From JAJFVC01 sp039698075 (lineage in GTDB: Bacteria > Planctomycetota > Planctomycetia > Pirellulales > Thermoguttaceae), in contig JBDKTJ010000103.1 of NCBI GenBank assembly GCA_039698075.1, positions 1-9,078 on the forward strand: 9,078 nucleotides of DNA, given 5' to 3'. The position numbers and the translations under genes are program-made. A model generated the notes under the pieces. It was not told the DNA's origin, did no database searches, and saw only the letters and a program-made list of their open reading frames with translations. This document shows positions 1 through 7,039 of the stretch, one piece after another; positions within the stretch are counted from its first letter, which is position 1; each line of letters opens with the position of its first letter.

Positions 1-1
1 C

Positions 2-850
2 ACGACCGGTTTGAACCCGTCGTACGCGCCCGGTGAAAAGGCCAGGGTGACGGTGTCGGTGACGAACGAACTCGGCAAACCGACCGCCGCGGCGCTTGGC
101 ATTACGGTCGGCGAGCGTCGAACCGCGACTGCCGCGAGCTATTTTTTGCTGACCGATGAACTGGACCGTCCCAGGCCGTTGCACGATGCGGAGTTTTTCC
201 TGTCCGACGGGAAAAAAGGCGAGGTGTCGGCGTCTGCGGCGTTGGACCTGGTGTTGGGCGTGCAGCCGGCGTTGGCCGCGTCGTGTCGTCCGCCGCGGAT
301 ATTTGACAATTTGACCCAAATCCGCGCGAATTACCAAAAAAGTCTGGCGGACTATCAAGCCGACCGCACTCGGGCGTTGAACACTTTGACGATCGTCAGT
401 TTGTTGGGCGGGCTGGGGCTGATGCTTTTGGTGGCCATGTTGGGCCTGATGCAAATCGTCTCCGGCCTGTCGCTTTGGGTGGCCGCGATCGGCGCCACCA
501 CGTGCTGCCTGATTATCGGCGCGATCTTGACCGACCCCGTTCAGCAAGGCGCCTGGCTCGACACCGTTGTGGCGTTCGCGTCGAATCCGGCGGGCGTCGA
601 AAAGCCCTCGGCGTCGGAGCCGGTCGCCAGGCAGGAATCGTTTTTTGCGGAAACGTCGGACCTGCGAAATCGTTCCGGTGAAACGCCGTGTTGGAATCCG
701 TTGTTGATCGTGGGCGCGGACGGCAAGGCGTCGTTCGACATCCCGTGGCCGGAAACCGCCGCGACGTTTTTTGCGACGATCGACGCCCACGGCGACGGAC
801 GGCTCGGGTCGGCTCAAGCGGAGATCGTCGTCGGGAAGAAAAAACCTTAG
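2..850 (+). CDS. Macroglobulin-domain (MG2/A2M-like) membrane protein, C-terminal part, 5' end outside window
   Basis: The reading frame is open to the left edge, so the true start lies upstream. The visible part has about 282 residues and ends at TAG 848-850. Numbering from the TTG codon at 11, residues 4-35 (YAPGEKARVTVSV, then a G-P-A pattern) resemble an MG2 beta-sandwich strand pattern. LLTDELDRP and the following ALDLVLGVQ also recall macroglobulin-like proteins. Two hydrophobic helices follow at about 125-149 and 153-173, forming a membrane hairpin. The last 55 residues (WNPLLIVGADGKASFDIPWPE, then DAHGDGRLGS) resemble the alpha-2-macroglobulin-domain strand pattern, and the protein stops there. 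No thioester domain (GCGEQ) is visible. The likely role is an envelope protein with extracytoplasmic beta-sandwich domains; the substrate or partner is unknown. The family assignment is by pattern recognition and the function is not determined. Confidence 0.6.
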   Translation, partial: TTGLNPSYAPGEKARVTVSVTNELGKPTAAALGITVGERRTATAASYFLLTDELDRPRPLHDAEFFLSDGKKGEVSASAALDLVLGVQPALAASCRPPRIFDNLTQIRANYQKSLADYQADRTRALNTLTIVSLLGGLGLMLLVAMLGLMQIVSGLSLWVAAIGATTCCLIIGAILTDPVQQGAWLDTVVAFASNPAGVEKPSASEPVARQESFFAETSDLRNRSGETPCWNPLLIVGADGKASFDIPWPETAATFFATIDAHGDGRLGSAQAEIVVGKKKP

Positions 851-913
851 TGGCCAGTGATCCGTGAATGGCGGTTTTGTTTCGTCCGTCCTCCACGTTA
901 CCCCCTTATTCTT

Positions 914-2095
914 ATGCACGCAGAAATTATTTCGATCGGCGACGAGATCACCAGTGGGCAGTTGCTCGACACGAACGCTCAGTGGCTCAGCCAACGCTTG
1001 GAGGAGCTGGGCGTTCGGACGCTTTTTCATGGCACGGTCGGCGACGAGTTGACGCCGAACATCGAACAGTTTCGGCTTGCCATCGAGCGGTCGGACGTGG
1101 TCGTGGCCACCGGCGGGCTTGGACCGACGGCTGACGATCTGACGCGCGAGGCGTTGGCCCGGGCCGTCGATCGTCCGTTGCAACGGGATGCGAACGCCCT
1201 AAACTACATTCGTGCGATGTTCGCGCGGCGGAACCGCCCAATGTCGCCGCAAAACGAGTTGCAAGCGATGTTTCCGGTGGGCAGCCGGGCGATCCACAAT
1301 CCGAACGGCACCGCGCCGGGCATTGACTTGGAAGTGGCGCGCGCGGGCCGGTCGCCTTGTTTGATTATTTGTCTGCCAGGCGTGCCGGCCGAAATGGTCG
1401 AGATGTGGAACGATTCGGTCGGCGCGCGGATTCGCGATTTCGTGGGCGGCGGTCGAACGGTGATTCGTCGTCGGCGCATCCATTGCTTCGGCGCCGGCGA
1501 GAGCCAGATCGAATCGATGCTGCCCGACCTGATTCGACGCGGTCGACAACCGACGGTGGGCATCACGGCCAGCCGGGCGACGATCACGTTGCGCATCGCG
1601 GCCGAGGGCAGGTCCGAGGAAGAATGTCTCGCGGCCATCGAGCCCACCGCCGCCACGATCCGACAGTGTTTGGGCTCGCTGGTGTTCGGCGAGGAGGACG
1701 ACGAGTTGCAGCACGCGGTGGTTCGGCTGCTGCGGGAGCGTCAAAAAACGTTGGCGACCGTCGAGTGCGCGACGACCGGCTTGGCGGCCCAGTGGCTGGC
1801 GTCGGTCGACGGCGCGGACGACGTGTTTCGGGGCGGCGTGGTGCTAACGAGAACCGAGGGATTGGCCGAGTCGCTGGCCGCGGAGTATCGCGAACGGTTC
1901 GACGCCGACTTCGGACTGGCGGTCGGCCCGGTGGTGTGCGACGCCAACCAGGGCAACGCGTCGGCCGTCCTTGCATTGGCCGCGTCGGAGGACATGCGGC
2001 GTGGAGAGATTGCGCTCAATCTGCATCCGGCGCTGTCCAAGATTTATCTAGCGAAGCACGCGCTCAACCTCGTGCGATTGGCGCTGTTGGCGTAG
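914..2095 (+). CDS. cinA: CinA-family protein with degenerate C-terminal deamidase domain
   Basis: The protein has 393 aa. I chose ATG 914 because MHAEIISIGDEITSGQ matches the family N-terminus; a GTG at 857 would add 19 unconserved residues, and neither start has a clear Shine-Dalgarno. The N-terminal MoCF/molybdopterin-binding-like domain (about 1-170) is intact: GGLGPTADDLTRE at 67-79, NPNGTAPG at 129-136 and LPGVPAEM at 154-161. In the family this half (COG1058) acts on ADP-ribose-type nucleotides. The C-terminal domain (about 265-393) corresponds to the NMN deamidase (PncC) domain of pyridine nucleotide recycling. There the usual AESCTGG motif reads VECATTG (283-289), FRGGVV is kept, the following Y-S-N-x-x-K segment is T-R-T-E-G-L, and the GIAGPGG loop is replaced. 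Deamidase activity is therefore doubtful. The gene starts 63 bp after the upstream gene and may be co-transcribed with it. Confidence 0.9.
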   Translation: MHAEIISIGDEITSGQLLDTNAQWLSQRLEELGVRTLFHGTVGDELTPNIEQFRLAIERSDVVVATGGLGPTADDLTREALARAVDRPLQRDANALNYIRAMFARRNRPMSPQNELQAMFPVGSRAIHNPNGTAPGIDLEVARAGRSPCLIICLPGVPAEMVEMWNDSVGARIRDFVGGGRTVIRRRRIHCFGAGESQIESMLPDLIRRGRQPTVGITASRATITLRIAAEGRSEEECLAAIEPTAATIRQCLGSLVFGEEDDELQHAVVRLLRERQKTLATVECATTGLAAQWLASVDGADDVFRGGVVLTRTEGLAESLAAEYRERFDADFGLAVGPVVCDANQGNASAVLALAASEDMRRGEIALNLHPALSKIYLAKHALNLVRLALLA

Positions 2096-2097
2096 CG

Positions 2098-3435
2098 TCA
2101 CAGGATGAACTTGCTCAGGTCCTCGTCCTGGGTCAATTCGGCGAGGCGTTGATTCACGTAGGCGGCGTTGATCGACACGCGGCCGCGGCGGATTTCGGGG
2201 GCCTCGAAACTCAACTCCTCGAGCAGCCGCTCCATGATCGTGTATAGACGCCGGGCGCCGATGTTTTGCGTCGTTTGATTCACTTGAAACGCGAATTCGG
2301 CCAGCGCGTTGATCGCGTCCGGCTCGAACGCCAACTCGACGCCTTCGGTGGCCAGCAGCGCCTCGTATTGCTTCGTCAGCGAACCCTTCGGCTCGGTCAG
2401 AATTCGCACAAAATCTTCCTTGGTCAACGCCTGCAACTCGACGCGGATCGGAAAACGGCCTTGCAACTCGGGCATCAAATCGCTCGGCTTGGCCCGATGA
2501 AACGCGCCGGCCGCGATGAACAGGATGTGATCGGTTCGGACGTAGCCATAGCGGGTTTGGACTGTCGTGCCTTCGACGATCGGCAGCAGGTCGCGCTGGA
2601 CGCCCTGACGCGAAACGTCGGCCCCGTGCGATTGCTCGCCGGCCACGACCTTGTCGATCTCGTCGACGAAGATGATGCCGAGGTTTTCGGCCAGTTCGAT
2701 GGCGGCCGCGTTGACCTTGTCCTGATTGATCAGCCCGTCGCATTCCTGATCGAACAGCACGGTTCGGGCCTGCGCGACGGTCATCTCGCGCCGCACGGTT
2801 TTTTTGGGCAGGATTTTTTCGAACATCCCTTGCAGGTCGAAGTCCATCTGCTCGGCGCCCATGCCGGTCAACATCATCGGGACGGGCCGCTGCTCCAGTT
2901 GCAGCTCGACCCGGCGTTCGTCCATCTCGCCCGAAACCAGCATGGCCCGCATCTTCTCGCGGGTTCGTTCGTAACGGTCCGGCGCATTGGGGCTTTCGGG
3001 GGCGGCGTCGAACGAGGGCGGGGCGGGCGCCAGCAGGTCGAGCAACCGTTGTTCGACGCGGCGACGCGCCTCGGGCTCGACGTTTTTACGCTCTTCGGCG
3101 CGGACCAGTCCGATGGCATATTCGACCAGCTCACGAATCATGCTTTCGACGTCGCGGCCGTAATAACCGACCTCGGTGTACTTGGTGGCCTCGACTTTGA
3201 TGAACGGGGCGCCGGTCAGTTTGGCGAGCCGCCGGGCGATCTCGGTCTTGCCGACGCCGGTCGGTCCGATCATCATGATGTTCTTCGGCGCCACCTCCTG
3301 ACGTATGTCGCCTTCGAGCTGTTGGCGGCGCCAGCGATTTCGAATTGCAATGGCCACGGCCCGCTTCGCCGCGTCTTGCCCGACGATGTGCCGTTCCAGC
3401 TCTTCCACGATTTGCCGAGGGGTCAGGTCTCGCAA
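2098..3435 (-). CDS. hslU: HslU, ATPase/unfoldase subunit of the HslUV (ClpYQ) protease
   Basis: The product has 445 aa, close to the usual 440-450. This AAA+ ring ATPase unfolds proteins in the cytoplasm and feeds them into the HslV chamber. Visible parts are the N-terminal LTPRQIVEELERHIVGQ, Walker A GPTGVGKT (57-64), the pore loop GYYG (90-93), the family-specific intermediate domain (about 110-240, with an E/R-rich coiled region), Walker B IIFVDEID (254-261), and sensor-2 GARRL (393-397). The C-terminus DLSKFIL is the tail that inserts into HslV to activate it. The pore loop has Tyr where the family normally has Val (GYVG). The start is TTG at 3435, supported by a GGAGGAG sequence with 5-7 nt spacing and by alignment to the family N-terminus. 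It overlaps the end of hslV by 13 nt, which suggests translational coupling. It converges on cinA with a 2-bp gap. Confidence 0.97.
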   Translation of the reverse strand: MRDLTPRQIVEELERHIVGQDAAKRAVAIAIRNRWRRQQLEGDIRQEVAPKNIMMIGPTGVGKTEIARRLAKLTGAPFIKVEATKYTEVGYYGRDVESMIRELVEYAIGLVRAEERKNVEPEARRRVEQRLLDLLAPAPPSFDAAPESPNAPDRYERTREKMRAMLVSGEMDERRVELQLEQRPVPMMLTGMGAEQMDFDLQGMFEKILPKKTVRREMTVAQARTVLFDQECDGLINQDKVNAAAIELAENLGIIFVDEIDKVVAGEQSHGADVSRQGVQRDLLPIVEGTTVQTRYGYVRTDHILFIAAGAFHRAKPSDLMPELQGRFPIRVELQALTKEDFVRILTEPKGSLTKQYEALLATEGVELAFEPDAINALAEFAFQVNQTTQNIGARRLYTIMERLLEELSFEAPEIRRGRVSINAAYVNQRLAELTQDEDLSKFIL

Positions 3436-3971
3436 TTCATCTCCTCCACCACGATGTTGTCGTTCGTGTAAATGTCGATGTCGGCGGCGATTTTCATGGC
3501 GGCGCGGACAATTTCAACGGCCGAGAGACTGCTGTGGGCCATCAGCGCCCGGGCCGCAGCCACCGCATAGTTGCCGCCCGAGCCGATCCCCAACACGCCG
3601 TCGCTGGGCTGCACGACGTCGCCGTTGCCCGTGATCAACAACGTGTGCTGCGAGTCGACGACGGTCAACATCGCCTCGAGCCGTCGCAACACCCGATCGG
3701 TCCGCCATTCCTTGGCCAATTCGGTGGCGGCCCTCGGCACGTTCGACGGATAGTCTTTCAGCTTGGCCTCAAAACGTTCCAACAACGCAAAGGCGTCGGC
3801 CGTCGAACCGGCGAATCCGGTCATCACGCGGCCGTCCATCAGCCGGCGGATTTTGTTGACGTCGGCCTTCATGATCGTGTTGTTGACGGTCACTTGGCCG
3901 TCGCCGCCCATGGCCACCACGCCGCGATGGCGGACGGTCAAAATAGTCGTGGAATGGGTTTTGATTTTCAT
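3423..3971 (-). CDS. hslV: HslV, threonine peptidase subunit of the HslUV protease
   Basis: The product has 182 aa. It is a proteasome beta-like N-terminal-threonine peptidase (family T1B) that forms the double hexamer capped by HslU. The catalytic threonine is the first T of TTILTVR (precursor residue 8), so a 7-residue propeptide MKIKTHS must be removed. Numbering from that Thr1, Asp17 and Lys33 of the active site are present (GGDGQ; VNKIRR), as are GSGG and the conserved block GFAGSTADAFALLERFEAKL and WRTDRxLRRLEA. The start ATG at 3971 is preceded by GAGAGGGGG about 6 nt upstream. It is the first gene of an hslV-hslU operon, the common order. No convincing sigma-70 or heat-shock promoter could be recognised in the 108-bp gap upstream. 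Confidence 0.97.
   Translation of the reverse strand: MKIKTHSTTILTVRHRGVVAMGGDGQVTVNNTIMKADVNKIRRLMDGRVMTGFAGSTADAFALLERFEAKLKDYPSNVPRAATELAKEWRTDRVLRRLEAMLTVVDSQHTLLITGNGDVVQPSDGVLGIGSGGNYAVAAARALMAHSSLSAVEIVRAAMKIAADIDIYTNDNIVVEEMNCET
3441..3447 (-). promoter_or_regulatory. Shine-Dalgarno of hslU, inside hslV
   Basis: The minus strand reads GGAGGAG here, 5 to 7 nt before TTG 3435. It lies within the last codons of hslV. It supports the non-ATG start: the nearby ATG at 3440 is in the hslV frame and runs straight into the hslV stop. Confidence 0.75.
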
Positions 3972-4003
3972 CGGTCGCCCCCTCTCGAAAGGTCGTCAAT
4001 GGA

Positions 4004-4050
4004 TCGACCACCAGTATGGCGGAAACTGGTCGACAAGACCAGGGGGGGGG
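4004..4050 (-). repeat. Overlapping inverted repeats plus C9 tract between the hydrolase gene and hslV
   Basis: Plus-strand positions: ACCAGT 4010-4015 pairs with ACTGGT 4025-4030 (9-nt loop). CTGGTC 4026-4031 pairs with GACCAG 4037-4042 (5-nt loop). TCGACCA 4004-4010 also pairs with TGGTCGA 4028-4034. The shared middle segment can join only one partner at a time. Read on the minus strand, the 4042-4026 hairpin is followed by TTT, making it a weak terminator candidate for the hydrolase gene. A run of nine G (plus strand) occupies 4042-4050, its first base shared with the hairpin. Whether this is a terminator, an attenuator or chance is undecided. Confidence 0.4.
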
Positions 4051-4079
4051 TGCAGGATCGATGGACCGACGGAACTATT

Positions 4080-6848
4080 TCACTCGGGCTCCACGGTCGC
4101 GGCACACAGCAACGCCTTGCCGTGGATCGGGATCAACGTCAACTTGGGCTGCTCGCCGCGTTTGTGTTCAAACTCCATCACGACCTCGGCGATTCGGCCG
4201 GCGGCGCCGGCGATTTTGAACAGGTCCACGGTTTTTTCGGCGATCGTCGAGGTTTTTTGGTTGTTTGCGTCGGTCGTCGTGAGTCTCACCGTGAAAACGC
4301 GCTGGCCTGAGGCTGTGGAACGCGGGTCGGCCGCCAACAGTCGGACACGATATTTGCCAGGCCGAAGCGATCGCGGCGACTTGCGCATGTCATGCAGAAA
4401 CGGCGCCAACTCCAGCGTCACCGGTTGAGCCGATTCAATTCCTGATTGGCACAATTCCGCCCGATTGGCCGAGCCTTCCGGTTTGGTGTCGTTGGGCCAA
4501 ACGAACGCTTCGACGCCGAGTTCCCGAGCGCCGCAGACGCGCCACAGATGGCGTTGGGCATCGGCAAAGAACGTCAAACCGCCCGGCCGCTCCGCCAACG
4601 GGTTGTGCAGGGTCGGACCGAACTTCAGTCGCACGGGCTCCAACGCGAACGCTTGACGCAGACTGATTTGGTAGGGGAGCCACCGGAGATTGATCGAGAA
4701 GATTCCCGCCGTTTCGCCGGCGTTGCCGCCGCCGCGACGACACGCGTTGGCATACCGTTGCACGATCGCTTCGGGTCGGCATTCGGCCACGGCCTGGCGC
4801 AGACTGTCAAAATCGCCCTTGGCCACGGCGTTGCAACCCTGTTGGTAGAGGCACTCCGCCCGATAAAACTCGGCGACGAACTCCTCGATGTCGCGATAGT
4901 ATGCGAGGCGTTCCCGTGCGGCATTGTCGAGTGGTGCGGGGTCGATGCGATCCAACATGGTCAGCCGTCGCCGACAGCCGTCCGCGACTTGCTCGGCCAT
5001 TTTCGGGGTGACGGGCCGATCCATGAAAAGATCTCCCGTCTCGCGGCTGAACGTCGGCGATTCGGCAAGCCAGGCCGACAGATATTCGGCGCCGGTTTTG
5101 CACGCCGTCGGCCCAAACGAGCGATCGGCCATTTTCTCGCACGTCGCGCGCAGATCCTGGTTCGCCGTGTCCGACCACACCTGTTCGGAAAGATTTTTGA
5201 AATAGAGATCGAGCGGTCTGGTCGCCCAATGGATGATGCCGAAGGAATTCAGGCCCGACCGGGCCAGTTTCGTCTGGAAGTCGTCGTAGGGTTTTTCGCT
5301 TCGACCGCGAAAAGCGCCGTCGTCATGCTGCGCCCAGACGATCGGCACGATGGAGCGACGCTCGGCCAGCTTGCGCGTCGCTTGGCGGCGGTCGGGCGTG
5401 TCGAGTTCCGATCGTCCCTCAAGCACCGCATAGTCGAGCGGCACAAACGTGACCGTCCTCGGCAGGCAACGGTCGGCCGTCGGCATCCAGTCGAACAACC
5501 AGCCTCCCACCATCAGTCGCACATCCTTGCGGTCCAATTCGCGCAGCGTCCGCTGATATGCGGCAACCACCTTGCTCAACGCGAACCACGAGGCCGCGGA
5601 CGGGACCTGGGTGCGAATGGAGGTTGCCTCCGTGGACTGTTGGGCCAACGTCGGGTCCTTGGCCATCAGCGTTTGCAACTCGGCCTGCCAGGAAGCCGGC
5701 AATTCGTCCGGCACAAGCGTCGTCCAAGGCGTTCTGCAAAGGCGAACCCAGATGGCCAGCCGATCGATTTGCGGATAGAGCTTGAACAACGATTCCGCTT
5801 GGGCTTTGTAATACGAATAACCTTCCGGCGTGTCGGGGTTGGCAAGCCAGAACTTGCCAGTCTTGAACCGGGCGCGTTCCGGCAGGGTCATAATCAGTTT
5901 TTGTGGATTGCTCGAAATGGTGTCCACGTCCAAGGCAAAACAAACGTGCATTCCGCGATCGGCCGCCGTCGCAAAGACTCGTTTCATCAAGTCCTGGGCC
6001 GCCGCAGTTTGCCGATCCTCCGGCGCCAATGCCACGTCGGTCCCATACACGGGATCCGTGAACGCCGAGCCGCCGACCAGCCGCCGCACATCGTTGATGT
6101 GCTCGTTCGACCAGTCGCGGCCCCGGGCGGTCGAACTTACGTGGGTCACCGGCTTGTCGCAACCGCCAAACTGAAACGTGAACATTGGATTGGTGCCGTA
6201 GGCGTGAACCATGATGGTGTTGAACCGCATTTTGTGCAATTGTTCAATCCACTTTTTCCAATCGGCGAAATTCCAACCGGTGCAGCCGGTCATAAAGTTG
6301 TGCCACTCGAATACGATGCGGTCGGCGGCCAACGGCTTGTCGGTGAATTGCCAGCCGTCGAAAGAAAAAGACTGCCGCCGAGGCTGCGGCAAGGCGTCGT
6401 AGGACAGATAGAATCCGCAACCGAGGCGTTCCAACACCGCATAGACGCCATAGGCGCATCCGCGAGGATCGGCTCCGGCGATCACCGCCACGTCGCGCGA
6501 CGGTTCATGCTGGACGGCAACCGCGAAACTCTCCGGCTCCGCAATGTGAGCCTGGGATACGTAACGGTTCAGTTCCGGAAGACTCTTTGGCGACCCCAGC
6601 AGGATGCAACGCCCGGAATCGGGAATTTTCGAGCCGACTTCAAACACCTCGTCGGGATACAGTTTTTGCAGGAACGCGGCGAGATCGCCGGCCGCCAACG
6701 TCTCGACCGAGGGCGCGCTGCGGCCGACGACGATCGTGATCGGGCGTCGCGGTTGTCCCTCGGCGGCCGTGGATTGATGGTATGGCGTTGACAGACAGAC
6801 CATTGCAGCCGCGGCGAGACACGCCGTCTGGATGATTCGAGACGCCAT
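4080..6848 (-). CDS. Secreted glycoside hydrolase-like protein (GH67/GH20-type N-terminal domain, malectin-like C-terminal region)
   Basis: The product has 922 aa from ATG 6848, which has AAGGA about 10 nt upstream and is followed directly by a signal peptide (MASRIIQTACLAAAAMVCLS, likely cleaved near STAA at about 29). Further upstream in-frame starts (6875, 6980) would bury the signal peptide or fall in the promoter, so I rejected them. Residues about 36-150 resemble the N-terminal alpha/beta domain of alpha-glucuronidases and hexosaminidases, with ILLGSP, then PESFAVAV, VAVIAGADPRGCAYGVYAVLE and a following RLGCGFYL. A long region (about 176-560) with alternating strand/helix segments (KMRFNTIMVHAYG, DRGMHVCFALDV, QHDDGAF at 507-513, SFGIIHWATRP) suggests a TIM-barrel. 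The last 150 residues contain GKYRVRLLAADP and GQRVFTVRL (from 831), typical of malectin/CBM-like sandwiches. The substrate is unknown; a glucuronic-acid or amino-sugar polysaccharide is a guess. Catalytic acids could not be assigned. The divergent XylR-type regulator suggests sugar-inducible expression. Confidence 0.65.
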   Translation of the reverse strand: MASRIIQTACLAAAAMVCLSTPYHQSTAAEGQPRRPITIVVGRSAPSVETLAAGDLAAFLQKLYPDEVFEVGSKIPDSGRCILLGSPKSLPELNRYVSQAHIAEPESFAVAVQHEPSRDVAVIAGADPRGCAYGVYAVLERLGCGFYLSYDALPQPRRQSFSFDGWQFTDKPLAADRIVFEWHNFMTGCTGWNFADWKKWIEQLHKMRFNTIMVHAYGTNPMFTFQFGGCDKPVTHVSSTARGRDWSNEHINDVRRLVGGSAFTDPVYGTDVALAPEDRQTAAAQDLMKRVFATAADRGMHVCFALDVDTISSNPQKLIMTLPERARFKTGKFWLANPDTPEGYSYYKAQAESLFKLYPQIDRLAIWVRLCRTPWTTLVPDELPASWQAELQTLMAKDPTLAQQSTEATSIRTQVPSAASWFALSKVVAAYQRTLRELDRKDVRLMVGGWLFDWMPTADRCLPRTVTFVPLDYAVLEGRSELDTPDRRQATRKLAERRSIVPIVWAQHDDGAFRGRSEKPYDDFQTKLARSGLNSFGIIHWATRPLDLYFKNLSEQVWSDTANQDLRATCEKMADRSFGPTACKTGAEYLSAWLAESPTFSRETGDLFMDRPVTPKMAEQVADGCRRRLTMLDRIDPAPLDNAARERLAYYRDIEEFVAEFYRAECLYQQGCNAVAKGDFDSLRQAVAECRPEAIVQRYANACRRGGGNAGETAGIFSINLRWLPYQISLRQAFALEPVRLKFGPTLHNPLAERPGGLTFFADAQRHLWRVCGARELGVEAFVWPNDTKPEGSANRAELCQSGIESAQPVTLELAPFLHDMRKSPRSLRPGKYRVRLLAADPRSTASGQRVFTVRLTTTDANNQKTSTIAEKTVDLFKIAGAAGRIAEVVMEFEHKRGEQPKLTLIPIHGKALLCAATVEPE

Positions 6849-6926
6849 GAGAGCGTTTTCCTTGTTGGGTGGCATTTTCAGAAATCGGATCACGGAAGGA
6901 CGCCAAGAGAAAATTGTCGCCGCTTC

Positions 6927-6955
6927 TTGCGTTGCGATGCACCGCCGTATAGCAT
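6927..6955 (+). promoter_or_regulatory. Possible promoter of the XylR-type regulator
   Basis: TTGCGT (6927-6932) is followed after 17 bp by TAGCAT (6950-6955). Both match the consensus only moderately (4 of 6 each). If real, the start would be near 6962 and the palindrome at 6974-6998 would sit just downstream, where a bound regulator could block its own transcription. Confidence 0.25.
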
Positions 6956-6982
6956 TATGGAATAGGCGGGGGGTACGCACAA
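6954..6982 (-). promoter_or_regulatory. Predicted sigma-70-type promoter of the hydrolase gene
   Basis: On the minus strand, TTGTGC (6982-6977) is followed after exactly 17 bp by CATAAT (6959-6954), which matches TATAAT at 5 of 6 positions. Transcription would start near 6947, giving a leader of about 100 nt before ATG 6848. The -35 hexamer is weak (3 of 6) and lies in the left arm of the 6974-6998 palindrome, as expected for a regulated promoter. Confidence 0.5.
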
Positions 6983-6998
6983 GTCACGGTTGTGCGTA
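6974..6998. promoter_or_regulatory. Perfect inverted repeat, candidate operator in the divergent promoter region
   Basis: TACGCACAA (6974-6982) and its exact reverse complement TTGTGCGTA (6990-6998) are separated by the 7-bp spacer GTCACGG. The centre-to-centre arm distance is 16 bp, about one and a half helical turns. The repeat lies 42 bp before the regulator start and overlaps the predicted -35 of the divergent hydrolase gene. The simplest reading is a binding site for the adjacent XylR-type regulator. It is not followed by a T-run and so is not a terminator. Confidence 0.6.
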
Positions 6999-7027
6999 AA
7001 TCATAGACCATTTTGCGAACCACGCGG

Positions 7028-7033
7028 AAGGAA
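7028..7033 (+). promoter_or_regulatory. Shine-Dalgarno of the XylR-type regulator
   Basis: AAGGAA sits 6-7 nt before ATG 7040. It fixes the start at 7040 rather than at the in-frame TTG at 7013, which would add nine unconserved residues. Confidence 0.7.
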
Positions 7034-7039
7034 ACGTGC

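Noticed and set aside
1357..2247. 296-codon frame overlapping cinA
   Set aside because: Arg/Gly-rich shifted frame running across the cinA stop; cinA itself is supported by conserved motifs throughout its N-terminal half.
2266..3471. 401-codon plus-strand frame opposite hslU (and the similar 3345-4310 frame opposite hslV)
   Set aside because: Mirrors of the unmistakable HslU and HslV; the translations are low-complexity and unlike any family I know.
4446..6791. 781-codon open frame on the plus strand antisense to the hydrolase gene
   Set aside because: Arg/Gly/Gln-rich translation without recognisable domains; a codon-bias shadow in high-GC DNA. The minus-strand protein has a signal peptide and family motifs.
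6849..6980. Extended N-terminus of the hydrolase from GTG 6980
   Set aside because: The start would lie inside the palindrome/promoter and place 44 unconserved residues before a clear signal peptide.
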